64,000 nt of DNA from Pseudomonas borbori (GTDB lineage Bacteria > Pseudomonadota > Gammaproteobacteria > Pseudomonadales > Pseudomonadaceae). The DNA lies in the NCBI RefSeq assembly GCF_900115555.1, contig NZ_FOWX01000015.1, positions 53,602 to 117,601 on the forward strand, in the 5' to 3' direction. The notes under the pieces are model-generated. The model was not told the origin of the DNA and did not search any database. It was given only the letters and a program-made list of their open reading frames with translations. The translations under genes were made by a program, and so were the position numbers. Of the stretch, positions 10,403 to 19,912 are shown in pieces. The stretch's first letter is position 1. The number at the start of each line of letters is the position of its first letter.

Positions 10403-12949
10403 ATGGCCGACTGGCAATCCCTCGACCCTGAGGCCGCTCGTGAAGCGGAAAAATACGAAAATCCCATCCCGAGTCGCGAACTGATTCTGCAGCACCTCGC
10501 CGAACGTGGTTCCCCGGCGAACCGTGAGCAGTTGCTCGACGAGTTTGGCTTGACCACCGAAGAGCAGATCGAGGCGTTGCGCCGTCGGCTGCGCGCCATG
10601 GAGCGCGACGGCCAGTTGATCTACACCCGCCGCGGCACCTATGCGCCGGTGGACAAGCTGGACCTGATCCTCGGCCGCGTCAGCGGTCACCGCGATGGCT
10701 TCGGCTTCCTGATTCCGGACGACGGCAGTGATGACCTGTTCCTCAGTCCGGCGCAGATGCGTCTGGTCTTCGACGGCGACCGTGCCCTGGCGCGGGTTAC
10801 CGGCCTGGATCGGCGTGGGCGCCGCGAAGGCGGCATCGTCGAGGTGCTGACCCGCGCCCATGAAAGCATCGTCGGTCGCTATTACGAAGAGAGCGGTATC
10901 GGTTTCGTGGTCGCCGACAACCCGAAGATCCAGCAGGAAGTGCTGGTCACCCCGGGGCGCAATGCCGGGGCCAAGCAGGGCCAGTTCGTCGAGGTGAAGA
11001 TCACCCACTGGCCGACCCCGCGTTTCCAGCCGCAGGGCGACGTGATGGAGGTGGTCGGCAACTACATGGCGCCGGGCATGGAAATCGATGTCGCGCTACG
11101 CAGCTACGACATCCCGCATGTCTGGCCCGAGGCCGTGGTCAAGGAGGCGCGCAAGCTCAAGCCTGAAGTCGAGGAGAAGGACAAGGAAAAACGCATCGAT
11201 CTGCGTCACCTGCCCTTCGTTACCATCGATGGCGAAGATGCCCGCGATTTCGATGATGCTGTGTACTGCGAGAAAAATGGCAGCAACTGGCGGCTGTTCT
11301 CCGGCGGCTGGAAGCTGTATGTGGCGATTGCCGACGTCTCCCATTATGTGAAAGTCGATTCGGCGCTGGATGCCGAGGCGCAGGTGCGCGGCAACTCGGT
11401 GTATTTCCCCGAGCGGGTGATCCCGATGCTGCCGGAGGAGCTGTCCAACGGCCTCTGTTCGCTGAATCCGCAGGTGGATCGTCTGGCCCTGGTCTGCGAG
11501 ATGAGCATCTCCAAGACCGGCAAGATGATCGACTACCAGTTCTGCGAGGCGGTGATCCACTCCCATGCGCGCCTGACCTACAACAAGGTCAGTGCCATGC
11601 TCGAAGAGCCGAAAGGCAGCGAAGGCAAGGCCCTGCGCAGTGAGTACAAGGCAGTGCTGCCGCACCTCAAGCAGCTCTACTCGCTGTACCAGGTATTGCT
11701 GGCGGCGCGGCACGAGCGTGGCGCCATCGACTTCGAGACCCAGGAGACGCGGATCGTTTTCGGTGCCGGGCGCAAGATCGCCGAGATCCGGCCGACCCAG
11801 CGCAACGATGCGCACAAGCTGATCGAGGAGTGCATGCTGGCCGCCAACGTGGCCACCGCCGCGTTCATGCAGAAGCATGAGATTCCGGCGCTGTATCGCG
11901 TGCACGATGGTCCGCCGCCCGAGCGGGTGGAAAAGCTCAAGGCCTTCCTCACCGAGTTGGGCCTGTCCCTGCATCGCGGCAAGTCCAAGGACGGTCCGAC
12001 GCCCAAGGACTACCAGGCGCTGCTGGAAAGCATTCGCGGCCGCCCGGATTACCACCTGATCCAGACCGTGATGCTGCGTTCGCTCAGTCAGGCGGTGTAC
12101 AGCGCCGACAACCAGGGCCACTTCGGCCTGAATTACGAGGCCTATGCCCACTTCACCTCGCCGATCCGCCGCTACCCGGACCTGCTGATCCATCGGGCGA
12201 TCCGCAGCGTGATCCGCTCCAGACTCGATACCCCGCACGTCAAGCGCGCGGGCGCGGCGAGCATGCCCAAGGCGCGCATCTATCCCTATGATGAGCCGAC
12301 CCTGGAACAGCTCGGCGAGCAGTGCTCGATGTCCGAGCGGCGCGCCGACGAGGCCACCCGCGATGTGGTGAACTGGCTCAAGTGCGAGTTCATGAAGGAT
12401 CGTGTCGGCGAAACCTTCCCTGGCGTGATCACCGCGGTGACCGGTTTCGGCCTGTTCATCGAGCTGACCGATATCTACGTCGAAGGCCTGGTGCACGTCA
12501 CCGCCTTGCCGGCCGACTACTACCACTTCGATCCGGTCCACCACCGTCTGGCCGGAGAGCGCAGCGGGCGTAACTTCCGCCTCGGCGACACGGTCGAGGT
12601 CAAGGTCATGCGGGTCGATCTGGACGAGCGCAAGATCGACTTCGAAATGGCCCAGAGCGTCGTGGATGCGCCGGCCGGGCGTAGGCGCGGTGGTTTCGAG
12701 TCGGCGGCGGGTAAGACCGCGCGCAGGGATGGGCGAGTTGCCGCTGCCGGCGGTACCGATGTGGAGAAGAGTCGCGAGCTGAAAAAGGCGCTGCTGGCCG
12801 AGTCCAAGGGCAAGGGCCGCGGTGCTAAAGGCGAGCCGGCCAGGTCGGCGAGCGCGGATGGCAAGGCCGCCAAGCATCGCAAGGGTCCGCCGAAGGGCGG
12901 GGCGCCGGCCGCCGGTGATGGGTCGCGCAAGCGTAAGGCAAAATCATGA
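10403..12949 (+). CDS. rnr: ribonuclease R
   Basis: 3'-5' exoribonuclease of the RNB family that degrades structured RNA, rRNA fragments and, with trans-translation, defective mRNA. The 848-residue protein has an N-terminal winged helix (about residues 20-80), two cold-shock domains, and the RNB catalytic core with the metal-binding motif DGEDARDFDDAVY near residues 275-287. An S1 domain (GVITAVTGFGLFIEL) and a Lys/Arg-rich tail of about 90 residues, typical of RNase R, follow. An ATG at 10403 has AAAAGGTGA upstream. Its last codons overlap rlmB (ATGA), so the two form an operon. Confidence 0.97.
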   Translation: MADWQSLDPEAAREAEKYENPIPSRELILQHLAERGSPANREQLLDEFGLTTEEQIEALRRRLRAMERDGQLIYTRRGTYAPVDKLDLILGRVSGHRDGFGFLIPDDGSDDLFLSPAQMRLVFDGDRALARVTGLDRRGRREGGIVEVLTRAHESIVGRYYEESGIGFVVADNPKIQQEVLVTPGRNAGAKQGQFVEVKITHWPTPRFQPQGDVMEVVGNYMAPGMEIDVALRSYDIPHVWPEAVVKEARKLKPEVEEKDKEKRIDLRHLPFVTIDGEDARDFDDAVYCEKNGSNWRLFSGGWKLYVAIADVSHYVKVDSALDAEAQVRGNSVYFPERVIPMLPEELSNGLCSLNPQVDRLALVCEMSISKTGKMIDYQFCEAVIHSHARLTYNKVSAMLEEPKGSEGKALRSEYKAVLPHLKQLYSLYQVLLAARHERGAIDFETQETRIVFGAGRKIAEIRPTQRNDAHKLIEECMLAANVATAAFMQKHEIPALYRVHDGPPPERVEKLKAFLTELGLSLHRGKSKDGPTPKDYQALLESIRGRPDYHLIQTVMLRSLSQAVYSADNQGHFGLNYEAYAHFTSPIRRYPDLLIHRAIRSVIRSRLDTPHVKRAGAASMPKARIYPYDEPTLEQLGEQCSMSERRADEATRDVVNWLKCEFMKDRVGETFPGVITAVTGFGLFIELTDIYVEGLVHVTALPADYYHFDPVHHRLAGERSGRNFRLGDTVEVKVMRVDLDERKIDFEMAQSVVDAPAGRRRGGFESAAGKTARRDGRVAAAGGTDVEKSRELKKALLAESKGKGRGAKGEPARSASADGKAAKHRKGPPKGGAPAAGDGSRKRKAKS

Positions 12950-13698
12950 GTCAGTTGGAAAAGATCTACGGCGTGCATGCCGTGGAAGCCTTGCTGCGTC
13001 ATCACCCCAAGCGGGTCAAGCAGGTCTGGCTGGCCGAAGGGCGCAATGATCCACGGGTGCAAACCCTGTTGGCGTTGGCGGCGGATGCGCGGGTTGCCGT
13101 CGGCCAGTGCGAGCGCCGCGAGATGGATGCCTGGGTCGAGGGGGTGCATCAGGGTGTGGTCGCCGAGGTCAGCCCCAGCCAGGTCTGGGGCGAGGCGATG
13201 CTCGAGGAGTTGCTCGATCGCGCCATTGGCCCGCCGCTGTTGCTGGTGCTGGACGGGGTGACCGATCCGCACAACCTCGGCGCCTGCCTGCGCACCGCCG
13301 ATGCGGCGGGTGCGCTGGCGGTGATAGTGCCCAAGGACAAGTCCGCCACGCTCAATGCCACGGTGCGCAAGGTGGCCTGTGGCGCCGCCGAGGTGATTCC
13401 GTTGGTGGCGGTGACCAACCTGGCGCGCAGCCTGGAGAAGCTCCAGCAGCGCGGTCTGTGGGTAGTCGGTACGGCCGGCGAGGCCGAGCAGGAGTTGTAT
13501 CAGCACGACATGACCGGGCCCACGGTGCTGGTCATGGGCGCCGAAGGCAAGGGCATGCGCCGGCTGACCCGCGAGCATTGCGATTACCTGGTCAAGTTGC
13601 CGATGGCCGGCAGCGTCAGCAGTCTCAACGTCTCGGTGGCGACCGGGGTCTGCCTGTTCGAAGCGCTGCGCCAGCGCAGCGGCAAGAGCAAGCCGTAG
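12946..13698 (+). CDS. rlmB: 23S rRNA (guanosine-2251-2'-O)-methyltransferase RlmB
   Basis: SpoU (SPOUT-class) enzyme that methylates the 2'-OH of G2251 in the peptidyl-transferase P loop. The 250-residue protein has an N-terminal substrate-binding domain (IYGVHAVEALLRHHPKRV). The trefoil-knot methyltransferase follows: motif 1 NLGACLRTADAAGA, motif 2 VLVMGAEGKGM and motif 3 PMAGSVSSLNVSVATGV. The start overlaps the rnr stop by four bases, giving coupled expression with RNase R. Confidence 0.96.
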   Translation: MSQLEKIYGVHAVEALLRHHPKRVKQVWLAEGRNDPRVQTLLALAADARVAVGQCERREMDAWVEGVHQGVVAEVSPSQVWGEAMLEELLDRAIGPPLLLVLDGVTDPHNLGACLRTADAAGALAVIVPKDKSATLNATVRKVACGAAEVIPLVAVTNLARSLEKLQQRGLWVVGTAGEAEQELYQHDMTGPTVLVMGAEGKGMRRLTREHCDYLVKLPMAGSVSSLNVSVATGVCLFEALRQRSGKSKP

Positions 13699-13841
13699 GA
13701 ACCTGCGTGCTGTGGTTCGGCACTCCGGCGATCCGGTGTGCATGCGCGCCGATCGCCAGCAAGGACTCGGCGCCCCTGGCTGTCACATGAATTGGCCTGG
13801 TGTGGTGATCGCTGCGCTGCTCAAATAATCACCAGTCCACC

Positions 13842-13870
13842 TTGCTTGTGCCTGGGCGCTTCTCTAGAAT
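13842..13870 (+). promoter_or_regulatory. candidate sigma-70 promoter of the rpsF-rpsR-rplI operon
   Basis: TTGCTT (13842-13847) and TAGAAT (13865-13870) are separated by 17 bases. The -10 is good and the -35 weak. It would leave a leader of about 110 bases before rpsF. The rest of the 292-base rlmB-rpsF gap shows no gene. Confidence 0.55.
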
Positions 13871-13990
13871 GGCGCCCCTTGCCGCGACGGCAGGCGCTAG
13901 CGCGCCCTGCTGTTTCGGCAAGACACACAGTGATATTCACTCCTTGCCTGACCGCGTTTGGCGGCAGGCTACAACCCGTAAGGAGCATTT

Positions 13991-14416
13991 ATGCGTCATT
14001 ACGAAATCATCTTTCTGGTTCACCCGGACCAGAGCGAGCAAGTCGGCGGCATGGTTGAGCGTTACACCAAGCTGATCGAAGAAGACGGCGGTAAAGTCCA
14101 CCGCCTGGAAGATTGGGGTCGTCGTCAGTTGGCTTACGCCATCAACAACGTCCACAAGGCTCACTACGTGATGCTCAACGTCGAGTGCACCGGCAAGGCC
14201 CTGGCCGAGCTGGAAGACAACTTCCGTTACAACGATGCCGTGATCCGTAACCTGGTCATCCGTCGCGACGAGGCCGTTATCGACCAGTCCGAGATGCTCA
14301 AGGCCGAAGAAAACCGCAGTGAGCGCCGTGAGCGTCGCGACCGTCCTGACAGTGCCGATTCCGCCGATGGCGATGACAGCGACTCCAGTGACAGCAGCGA
14401 TAACGCTGACGAGTAA
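13991..14416 (+). CDS. rpsF: 30S ribosomal protein S6
   Basis: Binds 16S rRNA in the platform together with S18. The 141-residue protein starts [18 protein letters not shown] and holds the conserved [21 protein letters not shown] segment. The C-terminal tail of about 30 residues is very rich in Asp, Ser and Glu. In enteric bacteria the S6 tail is glutamylated by RimK; here the tail is mainly Ser/Asp with few Glu, so whether it is modified is unclear. The start at 13991 follows GTAAGGAGC. It is the first gene of the operon with rpsR, a DUF2232 gene and rplI. Confidence 0.98.
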   Translation: MRHYEIIFLVHPDQSEQVGGMVERYTKLIEEDGGKVHRLEDWGRRQLAYAINNVHKAHYVMLNVECTGKALAELEDNFRYNDAVIRNLVIRRDEAVIDQSEMLKAEENRSERRERRDRPDSADSADGDDSDSSDSSDNADE

Positions 14417-14444
14417 TCCACGGATCTATTGAGGAGCCAATTAC

Positions 14445-14675
14445 ATGGCACGTTTCTTCCGTCGTCGTAAGTTCTGCCGTTTCACCGCTGAAGACGTGAA
14501 AGAGATCGATTTCAAAGATCTCAACACCCTGAAAGCCTACATCTCGGAAACCGGCAAGATCGTTCCTAGCCGTATCACCGGTACCAAGGCTCGTTATCAG
14601 CGTCAGCTGGCTACCGCTATCAAGCGCGCCCGCTTCCTGGCCCTGCTGCCCTACACCGACAGCCACGGCCGCTGA
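14445..14675 (+). CDS. rpsR: 30S ribosomal protein S18
   Basis: Forms a heterodimer with S6 on the 30S platform. The 76-residue basic protein begins [18 protein letters not shown] and contains the conserved [20 protein letters not shown] core. The ATG at 14445 follows a GAGGAG ribosome binding site. It lies 28 bases after rpsF. Confidence 0.98.
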   Translation: MARFFRRRKFCRFTAEDVKEIDFKDLNTLKAYISETGKIVPSRITGTKARYQRQLATAIKRARFLALLPYTDSHGR

Positions 14676-14711
14676 GATCGGGTGTTCGACAAGAAGTAAG
14701 GGATAAAACGC

Positions 14712-15605
14712 ATGCGCGCCTTGGCTGAATTCATTATGCGCGGCCGTATGCAGGCCATCCTCGTGGTGGTGGTTTCGGCGGCATTGCCGCTGCTGTTCTG
14801 GTTAAGTGCTGCCGCAGGTTGCCTGGTGCTCCTGCGGCGCGGTCTGAGCGATGCCCTGGGCATCCTCGCCTGGGCGATGCTACCGGCGATAGGCTGGTGG
14901 TATTTCGGTGAGCCGCGCACCCTGTTGGTGTTGCTCGGTGCGTTGGGGCTGGCGTTGTTGTTGCGCGCCAGTCTGTCCTGGGATCGTGTGCTGCTGTGCA
15001 GCGTGGCATTGGGCCTGGTGTACGGGTTGGTTTTGGGTGCGGTGTTCCGCGAACCCATCGCGGCGATGGCAGGTGAGCTGCAAAAGCTCCTGCCGCAAAT
15101 GCTCGATGGGGTTCACCAGCAGATGTCGGTGGACGAGCGAGCGCGCCTGGAGAGCCTGATTGCACCGGTGCTGACCGGTTTATTGGCGGCGTTGCTGCAG
15201 ATTGTCAGCCTGCTGAGCCTGATGCTTGGGCGTTATTGGCAGGCGCTGTTGTATAACCCGGGTGGTTTCGGACGCGAGTTTCGCGCGCTGCGACTGCCGC
15301 TGGCACCGGCGATGTTGCTGCTGGTCGGCATGCTGTTGGGCCCCAACCTGGGCGCCGAGATGGCCATGTTGACCCCGCTGTGCAGCGTGCCGCTGGTGTT
15401 CGCCGCCATAGCCCTGTTGCATGGGCTGGTGGCGCAAGGGCGACTGGCCAAGTTCTGGCTGGTCGGGTTGTACATCACGCTGCTGCTGTTCATGCAGCTG
15501 ACTTATCCGTTACTGGTGGTCCTGGCCATTGTCGACAGCCTGTTTGATTTTCGTGGTCGCTTCGAGCGCAAGCACGGCTCGGGTCCTGCGAACGGTGAAG
15601 GTTAA
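14712..15605 (+). CDS. DUF2232-type multi-pass membrane protein
   Basis: The 297-residue hydrophobic protein has about eight predicted membrane segments (for example around residues 17-38, 55-75, 80-115, 152-175 and 190-285). A short charged loop near residues 125-150 (QMLDGVHQQMSVDERAR) lies in the middle. The family is the one found between rpsR and rplI in Pseudomonas, related to YybS-like DUF2232 proteins. The biochemical role is unknown; a substrate-binding membrane component has been proposed for relatives. The ATG at 14712 has AAGGGA upstream. The operon position suggests co-expression with the ribosomal genes. Confidence 0.8.
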   Translation: MRALAEFIMRGRMQAILVVVVSAALPLLFWLSAAAGCLVLLRRGLSDALGILAWAMLPAIGWWYFGEPRTLLVLLGALGLALLLRASLSWDRVLLCSVALGLVYGLVLGAVFREPIAAMAGELQKLLPQMLDGVHQQMSVDERARLESLIAPVLTGLLAALLQIVSLLSLMLGRYWQALLYNPGGFGREFRALRLPLAPAMLLLVGMLLGPNLGAEMAMLTPLCSVPLVFAAIALLHGLVAQGRLAKFWLVGLYITLLLFMQLTYPLLVVLAIVDSLFDFRGRFERKHGSGPANGEG

Positions 15606-15626
15606 AAGTTAAGAGGTTATTACCAA

Positions 15627-16076
15627 ATGGAACTGATCCTGCTGGAAAAAATCGCCAACCTGGGCAACCTGGGCGATAAAGTGAACGTTAAGGCCGGTTA
15701 CGGCCGTAACTTCCTGCTGCCATTCGGCAAAGCCACCGCTGCAACCGCTGCCAACCTGGCTGCGTTTGAAGCGCGTCGCGCCGAACTGGAACAGCTGGCT
15801 GCCGATAAGAAAGCATCTGCTGAAACTCGCGCCGCTCAGTTGGCCGAACTGGAAGTCACCATCACCGCTACCGCGGGCGATGAGGGCAAGCTGTTCGGCT
15901 CCATCGGTACGCACGACATCGCCGACGCCCTGACCGCCTCCGGCGTGGAAGTGGCCAAGGCCGAAGTGCGTCTGCCGAACGGTACCATTCGCCAGATCGG
16001 CGAATACGACGTGGCGGTGCACCTGCACTCCGACGTCGAAGCGACCGTACGCGTCGTTGTGGTTGCAGCCGCCTAA
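15627..16076 (+). CDS. rplI: 50S ribosomal protein L9
   Basis: L9 has an N-terminal rRNA-binding domain, a long connecting helix and a C-terminal globular domain, and helps keep reading frame. The 149-residue protein begins [19 protein letters not shown] and includes the conserved GYGRNFLLP motif. An Ala/Glu-rich helix covers about residues 40-75. The ATG at 15627 follows AGAGG. A strong terminator at 16139-16179 closes the operon. Confidence 0.98.
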   Translation: MELILLEKIANLGNLGDKVNVKAGYGRNFLLPFGKATAATAANLAAFEARRAELEQLAADKKASAETRAAQLAELEVTITATAGDEGKLFGSIGTHDIADALTASGVEVAKAEVRLPNGTIRQIGEYDVAVHLHSDVEATVRVVVVAAA

Positions 16077-16138
16077 GAGCCTCGCTCTTAAGCTAGCCGC
16101 TCAACGGGCTTGCGCTCAGGCGCAGGCTCGTTAACATC

Positions 16139-16179
16139 GGGCACGGCATTGCGCAAGCGATGCCGTGCCCTTTGTTTTT
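16139..16179 (+). terminator. rho-independent terminator after rplI
   Basis: A perfect 11-bp stem (16139-16149 with 16160-16170) is followed by TTTGTTTTT. It ends the ribosomal protein operon 45 bases before dnaB. Confidence 0.92.
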
Positions 16180-16223
16180 CTATTCCCGAAATTCAGTGCA
16201 GCCGATTTTTTGCCCAGAGCCCT

Positions 16224-17618
16224 ATGAACGACATCAGCATTCCCGAGCAATACGACCTGCAAACCTCCGCCTTGAAAGTGCCGCCGCACTCGATCGAGGC
16301 CGAGCAAGCCGTGCTGGGTGGCCTGATGCTCGACAACAATGCCTGGGAGCGGGTGCTCGATGCGGTGTCCGATGGCGATTTCTATCGGCATGACCACCGG
16401 CTTATTTTTCGCGCCATCTACAAGCTGGCCGAACGCAACCATCCGTTCGACGTGGTCACCGTGTCCGAGCAGCTGGACAAGGAAGGCCAGCTGTCCCAGG
16501 TCGGCGGCCTGGCCTATCTGGGCGAACTGGCGAAGAACATTCCATCGGTGGCCAACATCAAGGCCTATGCGCAGATCATCCGTGAGCGCGCCACCCTGCG
16601 CCAGCTGATCGGCATCAGCGGCGAGATCGCCGACAGTGCCTATGCCCCGCAGGGGCGTAGCGGCGAGGAGATTCTCGACGAGGCCGAGCGGCTGATTTTC
16701 CAGATCGCCGAGGCGCGGCCGAAGACCGGCGGTCCGGTGGGCATCAACGACATCCTGGTCAAGGCCATCGACCGCATCGACACCCTGTTCAACTCGGGCG
16801 ATGCGATTACCGGCCTGTCCACCGGCTTCAACGATCTGGATGCGCAGACCAGCGGCCTGCAGCCGGCGGACCTGATCATCGTCGCCGGCCGTCCGTCCAT
16901 GGGTAAGACCACCTTCGCCATGAACCTGGTGGAAAACGCCGTGCTGCGCAGCGACAAGGCCATCGTCGTGTATTCGCTGGAGATGCCGTCGGACTCGATC
17001 GTCATGCGGATGCTCGCCTCCCTGGGGCGCATCGACCAGACCAAGGTGCGTGCCGGTCGACTGGATGACGACGATTGGCCGCGCCTGACCTCGGCGGTCA
17101 ACCTGCTCAACGACCGCAAGCTGTTCATCGACGACACCGCCGGCATCTCGCCCTCGGAGATGCGCGCGCGCACCCGGCGCCTGGCCCGCGAGCACGGCGA
17201 GATCGGCATGATCATGGTCGACTACCTGCAGCTGATGCAGATTCCCGGCTCCAGCAGCGAAAGCCGGGTCAACGAGATCTCCGAAATTTCCCGCTCGCTC
17301 AAGGCCCTGGCCAAGGAATTCAACTGCCCGGTGATCGCCCTGTCGCAGCTCAACCGTTCCCTGGAGCAGCGGCCCAACAAGCGCCCGATCAACTCCGACT
17401 TGCGCGAATCCGGGGCGATCGAGCAGGACGCCGACATCATCATGTTCGTCTACCGCGACGAGGTGTATCACCCGGAGACCGAGCTCAAGGGCGTGGCCGA
17501 GATCATCATCGGCAAGCAGCGTAACGGGCCGATCGGCACCACGCGGCTGGCCTTTCTCGGCAAGTATTCGCGCTTCGAGAACCTGGCGCCGGGCAGCTAC
17601 CAATTCGACGAGGATTGA
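16224..17618 (+). CDS. dnaB: replicative DNA helicase DnaB
   Basis: Hexameric 5'-3' helicase of the replication fork. The 464-residue protein has the N-terminal DnaG-interacting domain (PPHSIEAEQAVLGGLMLDN) and the RecA-like core with Walker A GRPSMGKTT near residue 220. Walker B (MIMVDYLQLM), a SQLNRSLEQR motif and the Arg-finger region (KQRNGPIGTTRLAF) are present. No intein is visible. The start is the ATG at 16224 (MNDISIPEQYDLQT); the open frame extends upstream through the rplI terminator and is not real there. A terminator follows at 17663-17700. Confidence 0.97.
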   Translation: MNDISIPEQYDLQTSALKVPPHSIEAEQAVLGGLMLDNNAWERVLDAVSDGDFYRHDHRLIFRAIYKLAERNHPFDVVTVSEQLDKEGQLSQVGGLAYLGELAKNIPSVANIKAYAQIIRERATLRQLIGISGEIADSAYAPQGRSGEEILDEAERLIFQIAEARPKTGGPVGINDILVKAIDRIDTLFNSGDAITGLSTGFNDLDAQTSGLQPADLIIVAGRPSMGKTTFAMNLVENAVLRSDKAIVVYSLEMPSDSIVMRMLASLGRIDQTKVRAGRLDDDDWPRLTSAVNLLNDRKLFIDDTAGISPSEMRARTRRLAREHGEIGMIMVDYLQLMQIPGSSSESRVNEISEISRSLKALAKEFNCPVIALSQLNRSLEQRPNKRPINSDLRESGAIEQDADIIMFVYRDEVYHPETELKGVAEIIIGKQRNGPIGTTRLAFLGKYSRFENLAPGSYQFDED

Positions 17619-17662
17619 GAGGCGGGTTGCGACGTAGCTTCTGGCCGAACCGGATCGATAAC

Positions 17663-17700
17663 AACGGGCGCTCAGCGATCAGCCTGGCCGCCCGTTTTTT
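17663..17700 (+). terminator. rho-independent terminator after dnaB
   Basis: An 8-bp stem (AACGGGCG at 17663-17670 with CGCCCGTT at 17689-17696), an 18-base loop, and a T-run. It lies in the 190-base gap before the convergent diguanylate cyclase gene; no other gene is seen in that gap. Confidence 0.75.
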
Positions 17701-17808
17701 GGGATGTTGCGCTCATGCACCTGCTCGTCGCCACCATCGATTGCCTTGCCGGGCGAAAGACGCGCTGCCGCTAGCGATGATTCGGCAGGCGTCGTTGCGG
17801 GCAGCCTC

Positions 17809-19716
17809 CTAGAGCCCGCTGGTGACCTTGATCACGTCCAGTTGCAGGCGTGCGCTGCTGCTCAGTTCGCCGTCTTCGCCGCACACCGACGAACCTGAGC
17901 GGCCGCGGGCCTTGACCTTGTACAGGGCCTCGTCGGCGGCCTTGTAGAGACTGGCGAAGTGCTTGGCGTGCTGGGGGTAGAGGGCTACGCCGATGCTGAT
18001 GGTCACAGCCAGTCGTTCGGCGCCATAGAGCACCGGTTGCGCCAATTCGGCGAGCAGGCGCGCGGCGATCTCGCGGGCGTGGCGCTCGGCCTCGTCGCCG
18101 CAGATCAGCACGGCGAACTCATCGCCGCCCAGGCGCGCCACGCTATCGCCGCTGCGCACGTGTTCGCGCAGGCGCTTGGCGACCATTTGCAGCATCAGGT
18201 CGCCGGCATCGTGGCCGAAGCGGTCGTTGATCGGTTTGAAATGGTCGAGGTCGATCAGCAGCAAGGCCACGCTTTCGCCGTGGCGCTCGGCGTGGGCCAG
18301 AGCGGTTTCGGTGCGCTCAACCAGATAGCGGCGGTTCGGCAGTTCGGTCAGCGGATCGTGGAAGGCGGCATGTTGCAGTTCCAGTTCGCGCTGCAGCAGG
18401 CGCTGGTTGGCCGCCGCCAGTTCGGCGGTGCGTTGTGCCACTGCGCGGTGCAGTTCGTTGGCGTTGGCTTGGGCCAGGGTCAGGCGCGCGGTTTTTTCCC
18501 GGTCGGCTTGTCGTATCGCTTCGGCCTTCTCCTGCTTGAGCATCTGGATGCGGTAGGCCAGGGCAAAGGAGAACAGGATGGTTTCTGCGGCGACCGACAA
18601 CGGGAACAGGTAGGCGGTGAAATTGTCTGGCTCGATCAGTCCGGCCGCGCGCATCACCAGCACCACGGTGCTGCCGAGCACGGCGCCGTAGCCGAGCAGG
18701 TAGAAGCGCGCCGGGAAGAAACCCTGGTAGCAGCGCACGCCGGCACTGAACAACGCGGTTGGCACCGTAACCAGCGGCGTCAGGGCGATCAGCAGGGCAC
18801 CTTCGGCGCGGTAGCCGAAGGCGTTGATCGCGATGGCGATGAGATAGAGCACGCAGCCGGCATTCAGCAGGCGATGCGGCCAGGGCAAGCCGCGTTTGGT
18901 GTAGAGCAACTCCTGGGTGAAGCGCATGACGAAGATACCCCACAGCGAGGGCAGGGTGATGCGATCCAGCCAGAAGGGCACGGCGCTGCCCGGCCACAGG
19001 TACTGGAAGCCGTGACCGCTCATGCTGAGGATGAATACCAGCACGCAGGCGGTGGCCAGCACGTACCAGAGATAGGCCTGGTCGCGCAGGGCGACGAGGA
19101 TGAACAGGTTGTACAGCAGCAGCGCCAGGATCATGCCGTAGATCAGGCCGAAGCCGATGTTTTCGTTGCTGGCCTGTTGCTCGAGGTCGCCGAGCTGCCA
19201 GATGGTCAGCGGGAAGGAGTTGCCGGCGGGGTCGAGGCTGCGGAAGTACAGGGTCAGGGGTTCTGCGCCCAGCTCGGGCAGTTTGAACAGCATGCGTCTA
19301 TAGGCGTAGTCGCGGCCCTCGGCGTAGGGCACCGCGGTGCCCGTTGCGCGCGTGTGCCAGCCGCCCTGGCCGTCAGGCAGGTAGAGTTGCAGGTTGAAGA
19401 TGGTGATGCCGGCGTTTTCCAGCCACCACTGGCTCGGTGCGTGCTGGCCGCGTTGCAGGGTGACCTTGAGCCACCAGGGATGGCGGCTCTGGCCGACGGT
19501 GGCCCGGCCATTGGCCGGCTGGAAGCGGCTTTGCACGGCCGGGTCGGCCATGTCGGCGATGCTCAATTGCGCGCCGACATCTTCCAGCAGCTCTATCTGT
19601 TCATTCAGCAGCATGCCGCTGCTGGTGCTGTCGAGCAGGATGGTCGCCGCACTGGCCCCGTCGGGCAGGCCGGTCAGGCTCAACAGTAGAATGAGTGAGG
19701 AGACGATCCGCTGCAC
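17809..19716 (-). CDS. nicD: 7TMR-DISM diguanylate cyclase (NicD-like)
   Basis: Makes c-di-GMP from GTP; its PAO1 counterpart in this location is NicD, linked to nutrient-induced biofilm dispersion (from recalled gene order). The 635-residue protein has a signal peptide ending near ASA, a periplasmic DISMED2 sensor (about residues 25-165), seven membrane helices (about 175-380), a coiled coil and a GGDEF domain. The active site RLGGDEF is intact and the RSGD inhibitory site lies five residues before it. GTG at 19716 is preferred because AGAGGTG sits 6 bases upstream on this strand; an earlier in-frame GTG at 19740 lacks one. It is divergent from ygiQ. The gene symbol is by analogy. Confidence 0.85.
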   Translation of the reverse strand: MQRIVSSLILLLSLTGLPDGASAATILLDSTSSGMLLNEQIELLEDVGAQLSIADMADPAVQSRFQPANGRATVGQSRHPWWLKVTLQRGQHAPSQWWLENAGITIFNLQLYLPDGQGGWHTRATGTAVPYAEGRDYAYRRMLFKLPELGAEPLTLYFRSLDPAGNSFPLTIWQLGDLEQQASNENIGFGLIYGMILALLLYNLFILVALRDQAYLWYVLATACVLVFILSMSGHGFQYLWPGSAVPFWLDRITLPSLWGIFVMRFTQELLYTKRGLPWPHRLLNAGCVLYLIAIAINAFGYRAEGALLIALTPLVTVPTALFSAGVRCYQGFFPARFYLLGYGAVLGSTVVLVMRAAGLIEPDNFTAYLFPLSVAAETILFSFALAYRIQMLKQEKAEAIRQADREKTARLTLAQANANELHRAVAQRTAELAAANQRLLQRELELQHAAFHDPLTELPNRRYLVERTETALAHAERHGESVALLLIDLDHFKPINDRFGHDAGDLMLQMVAKRLREHVRSGDSVARLGGDEFAVLICGDEAERHAREIAARLLAELAQPVLYGAERLAVTISIGVALYPQHAKHFASLYKAADEALYKVKARGRSGSSVCGEDGELSSSARLQLDVIKVTSGL

Positions 19717-19867
19717 TGCAAGCACCTCTTGCGCCGGCACCGCTACCGGTGGCGTGTCGGCGGAGTATAGCTATAAGTGCGCCTGTGATCACAAATGCCT
19801 TGCGCCTGGTTCCCGTGCGCTCGAGTGGGTTTGTCCTAGTGTAAGGGTCGGACTTGGTCAAATTTTG

Positions 19868-19876
19868 TGCTATATT
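19868..19876 (+). promoter_or_regulatory. candidate extended -10 promoter of ygiQ
   Basis: TGCTATATT fits an extended -10 (TGn plus a hexamer with five of six matches). No good -35 lies at standard spacing. The predicted start would be about 30 bases before the ygiQ ATG. It sits in the divergent nicD-ygiQ spacer. Confidence 0.4.
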
Positions 19877-19912
19877 CCGCGGCCGTTTACTCCTGACATC
19901 TCGGTCATTTCC

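Noticed and set aside
13738..14058. Plus-strand open frame between rlmB and rpsF
   Set aside because: It has no recognisable domain, spans the rpsF promoter and overlaps rpsF in another frame.
17959..19689. 576-residue plus-strand open frame opposite the NicD-like gene
   Set aside because: Composition is Gly/Gln/Val/Ala-rich with no motif; it is the antisense of the GGDEF gene.
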